DNA of 64,000 nt from Symsagittifera roscoffensis (Eukaryota; Xenacoelomorpha; Acoela; Convolutidae): assembly GCF_963678635.1 (NCBI RefSeq), contig NC_087069.1, positions 47,572,276 through 47,636,275 on the forward strand. The letters run 5' to 3'. Position 1 is the first letter of the stretch. Every line of letters starts with the position of its first letter. The notes beneath the pieces were generated by a model. It did not search any database. It was not told the origin of the DNA and worked only from the letters and a program-made list of their open reading frames with translations. Made by a program: the position numbers and the translations under genes. Positions 63,301 through 64,000 of the stretch are shown here, in pieces.

Positions 63301-64000
63301 AATCAATTTATGAAAGTCTAGTTCAACTGCATCAAAAAGTTTCAGCGTGAACAAGTGACTAATTTTATACAACCATTTATGCATGCAAACTGCCGTGTGA
63401 ATAAATTTGAACAGCTTTATTTTGTTTTGTAAATTTACGAGGGGAGGGAAACTGGAATAGAGCCTAAATTGCGCATTTGGCCACACTAATACGTGAAATT
63501 CTTTTGAAATAATAATAATTAGAAAGACCGGGTGAAAAAGAGCACAAACATGTTATAGTTTTTAGTTTTACCCATTAAGTAACAGAGTGTCCGCACATTG
63601 TTATTTCACACAAAACGAGGACATTTGAACTGCTGGTGGTAATAATGGGACAGAAATAAGAAAAATTAACCTACTTGTAAATGAAACTTTAAAGTTCGTT
63701 ACGAAAACTGACTGCCTAATTATGATTCTCAGAATTCGGCGACTACTGTTCCTATTTCCACCGCCTAGCACAAGCATTATTTCCATGGCATAAAATTTGT
63801 CGTACAAGGTTGAGCATGTTGAGCAAAAATGTTTGTTATGGTGGCTCTTTAATTTGTCCCCACCTGCAAATTTTTCAGAGTTTTTTTTCTGTTCACATTG
63901 TCGGATTGGGCTCTCCCCCTCCCCCATCTCATACGACCATCAGTTTTATGGTTTAACGAATGATTTTACAAGGTTAATTATCAAGACCAAATATTTTTGC
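60351..64000. repeat. 3.3-kb repeat, copy 2 (runs off the window)
   Basis: Matches 46381-49709 along its length with scattered substitutions and small indels, plus about 275 bp of extra DNA at 62077-62350 not present in copy 1. It ends at the window edge within the start of a family A element, matching copy 1 at 49709. Apart from the RT remnant at its left end it is noncoding. Confidence 0.8.
60355..60857 (+). pseudogene. LINE RT C-terminal fragment in repeat copy 2
   Basis: Reads LKAYNAYVKPVLQYG..., intact where copy 1 is frameshifted, and continues FVKVRIIKLFNFVLRYYPNFVTK to a stop at 60855-60857. The sequence upstream of about 60350 is unrelated to copy 1's RT reading, apart from a shared ATAATTATTGAAGAAAAA near 60223, so the fragment is truncated or rearranged at its 5' side. 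Confidence 0.65.

Overview
The window looks like a repeat-rich piece of an animal genome, most likely a nematode. It has AT-rich flanks, Ty3/gypsy-type and BEL/Pao LTR retroelements, hAT-type miniature elements, a non-LTR (LINE) remnant, a tRNA-derived SINE-like repeat and a long satellite. I see no complete ordinary host gene. One small secreted-peptide-like reading frame and one decayed coding fragment are the only host-gene candidates. The nematode assignment is inference; there is no diagnostic marker such as rRNA.

The dominant feature is one very large LTR retrotransposon (3185-27655, 24,471 bp). Both LTRs are 886 bp and I see no difference between them, and its two huge reading frames are uninterrupted, so it inserted recently and may be active. 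ORF1 (7215-16697, 3160 aa) is a single Gag-Pol polyprotein. In order it carries a coiled coil, a capsid-like region, two zinc knuckles, a degenerate retropepsin-like repeat, an active-type retropepsin, RT, RNase H, a roughly 500-residue linker, a DD35E integrase with a GPF motif, a long acidic tail and a C-terminal macrodomain-like segment. ORF2 (17152-26019, 2955 aa) has no Env features. It carries a complete SGNH-hydrolase signature, a second degenerate SGNH-like unit and about 1900 residues I cannot assign. The 3.1 kb leader holds dispersed ACCCTCC/GGAGGGT motifs and a duplicated stem-loop. The polypurine tract (PPT) sequence before the 3' LTR is repeated inside ORF1, including once in another reading frame. 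The extra domains, the second ORF and the repeated PPT make this element the best candidate for an undescribed system.

31174-45176 is a 14 kb satellite with an 87-bp unit made of three 23-bp subunits plus an 18-bp spacer. It has nested higher-order repeats of roughly 430-695 bp in the middle and 1,046 bp near the right edge.

45.2-64.0 kb is a graveyard of elements. A 3.3 kb unit (LINE RT C-terminus plus a noncoding tail) occurs twice, at 46381-49709 and 60351-64000. Between the copies lies a BEL/Pao element (53135-59858) broken by stops and frameshifts, with a 555-bp tandem duplication inside its integrase. Its 5' end is lost in a 200-N gap. A 280-bp tRNA-headed SINE-like repeat follows it.

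Intergenic DNA throughout is peppered with short elements ending in GGCTCTTTT/AAAAGAGCC. Two of these have perfect 8-bp target duplications.
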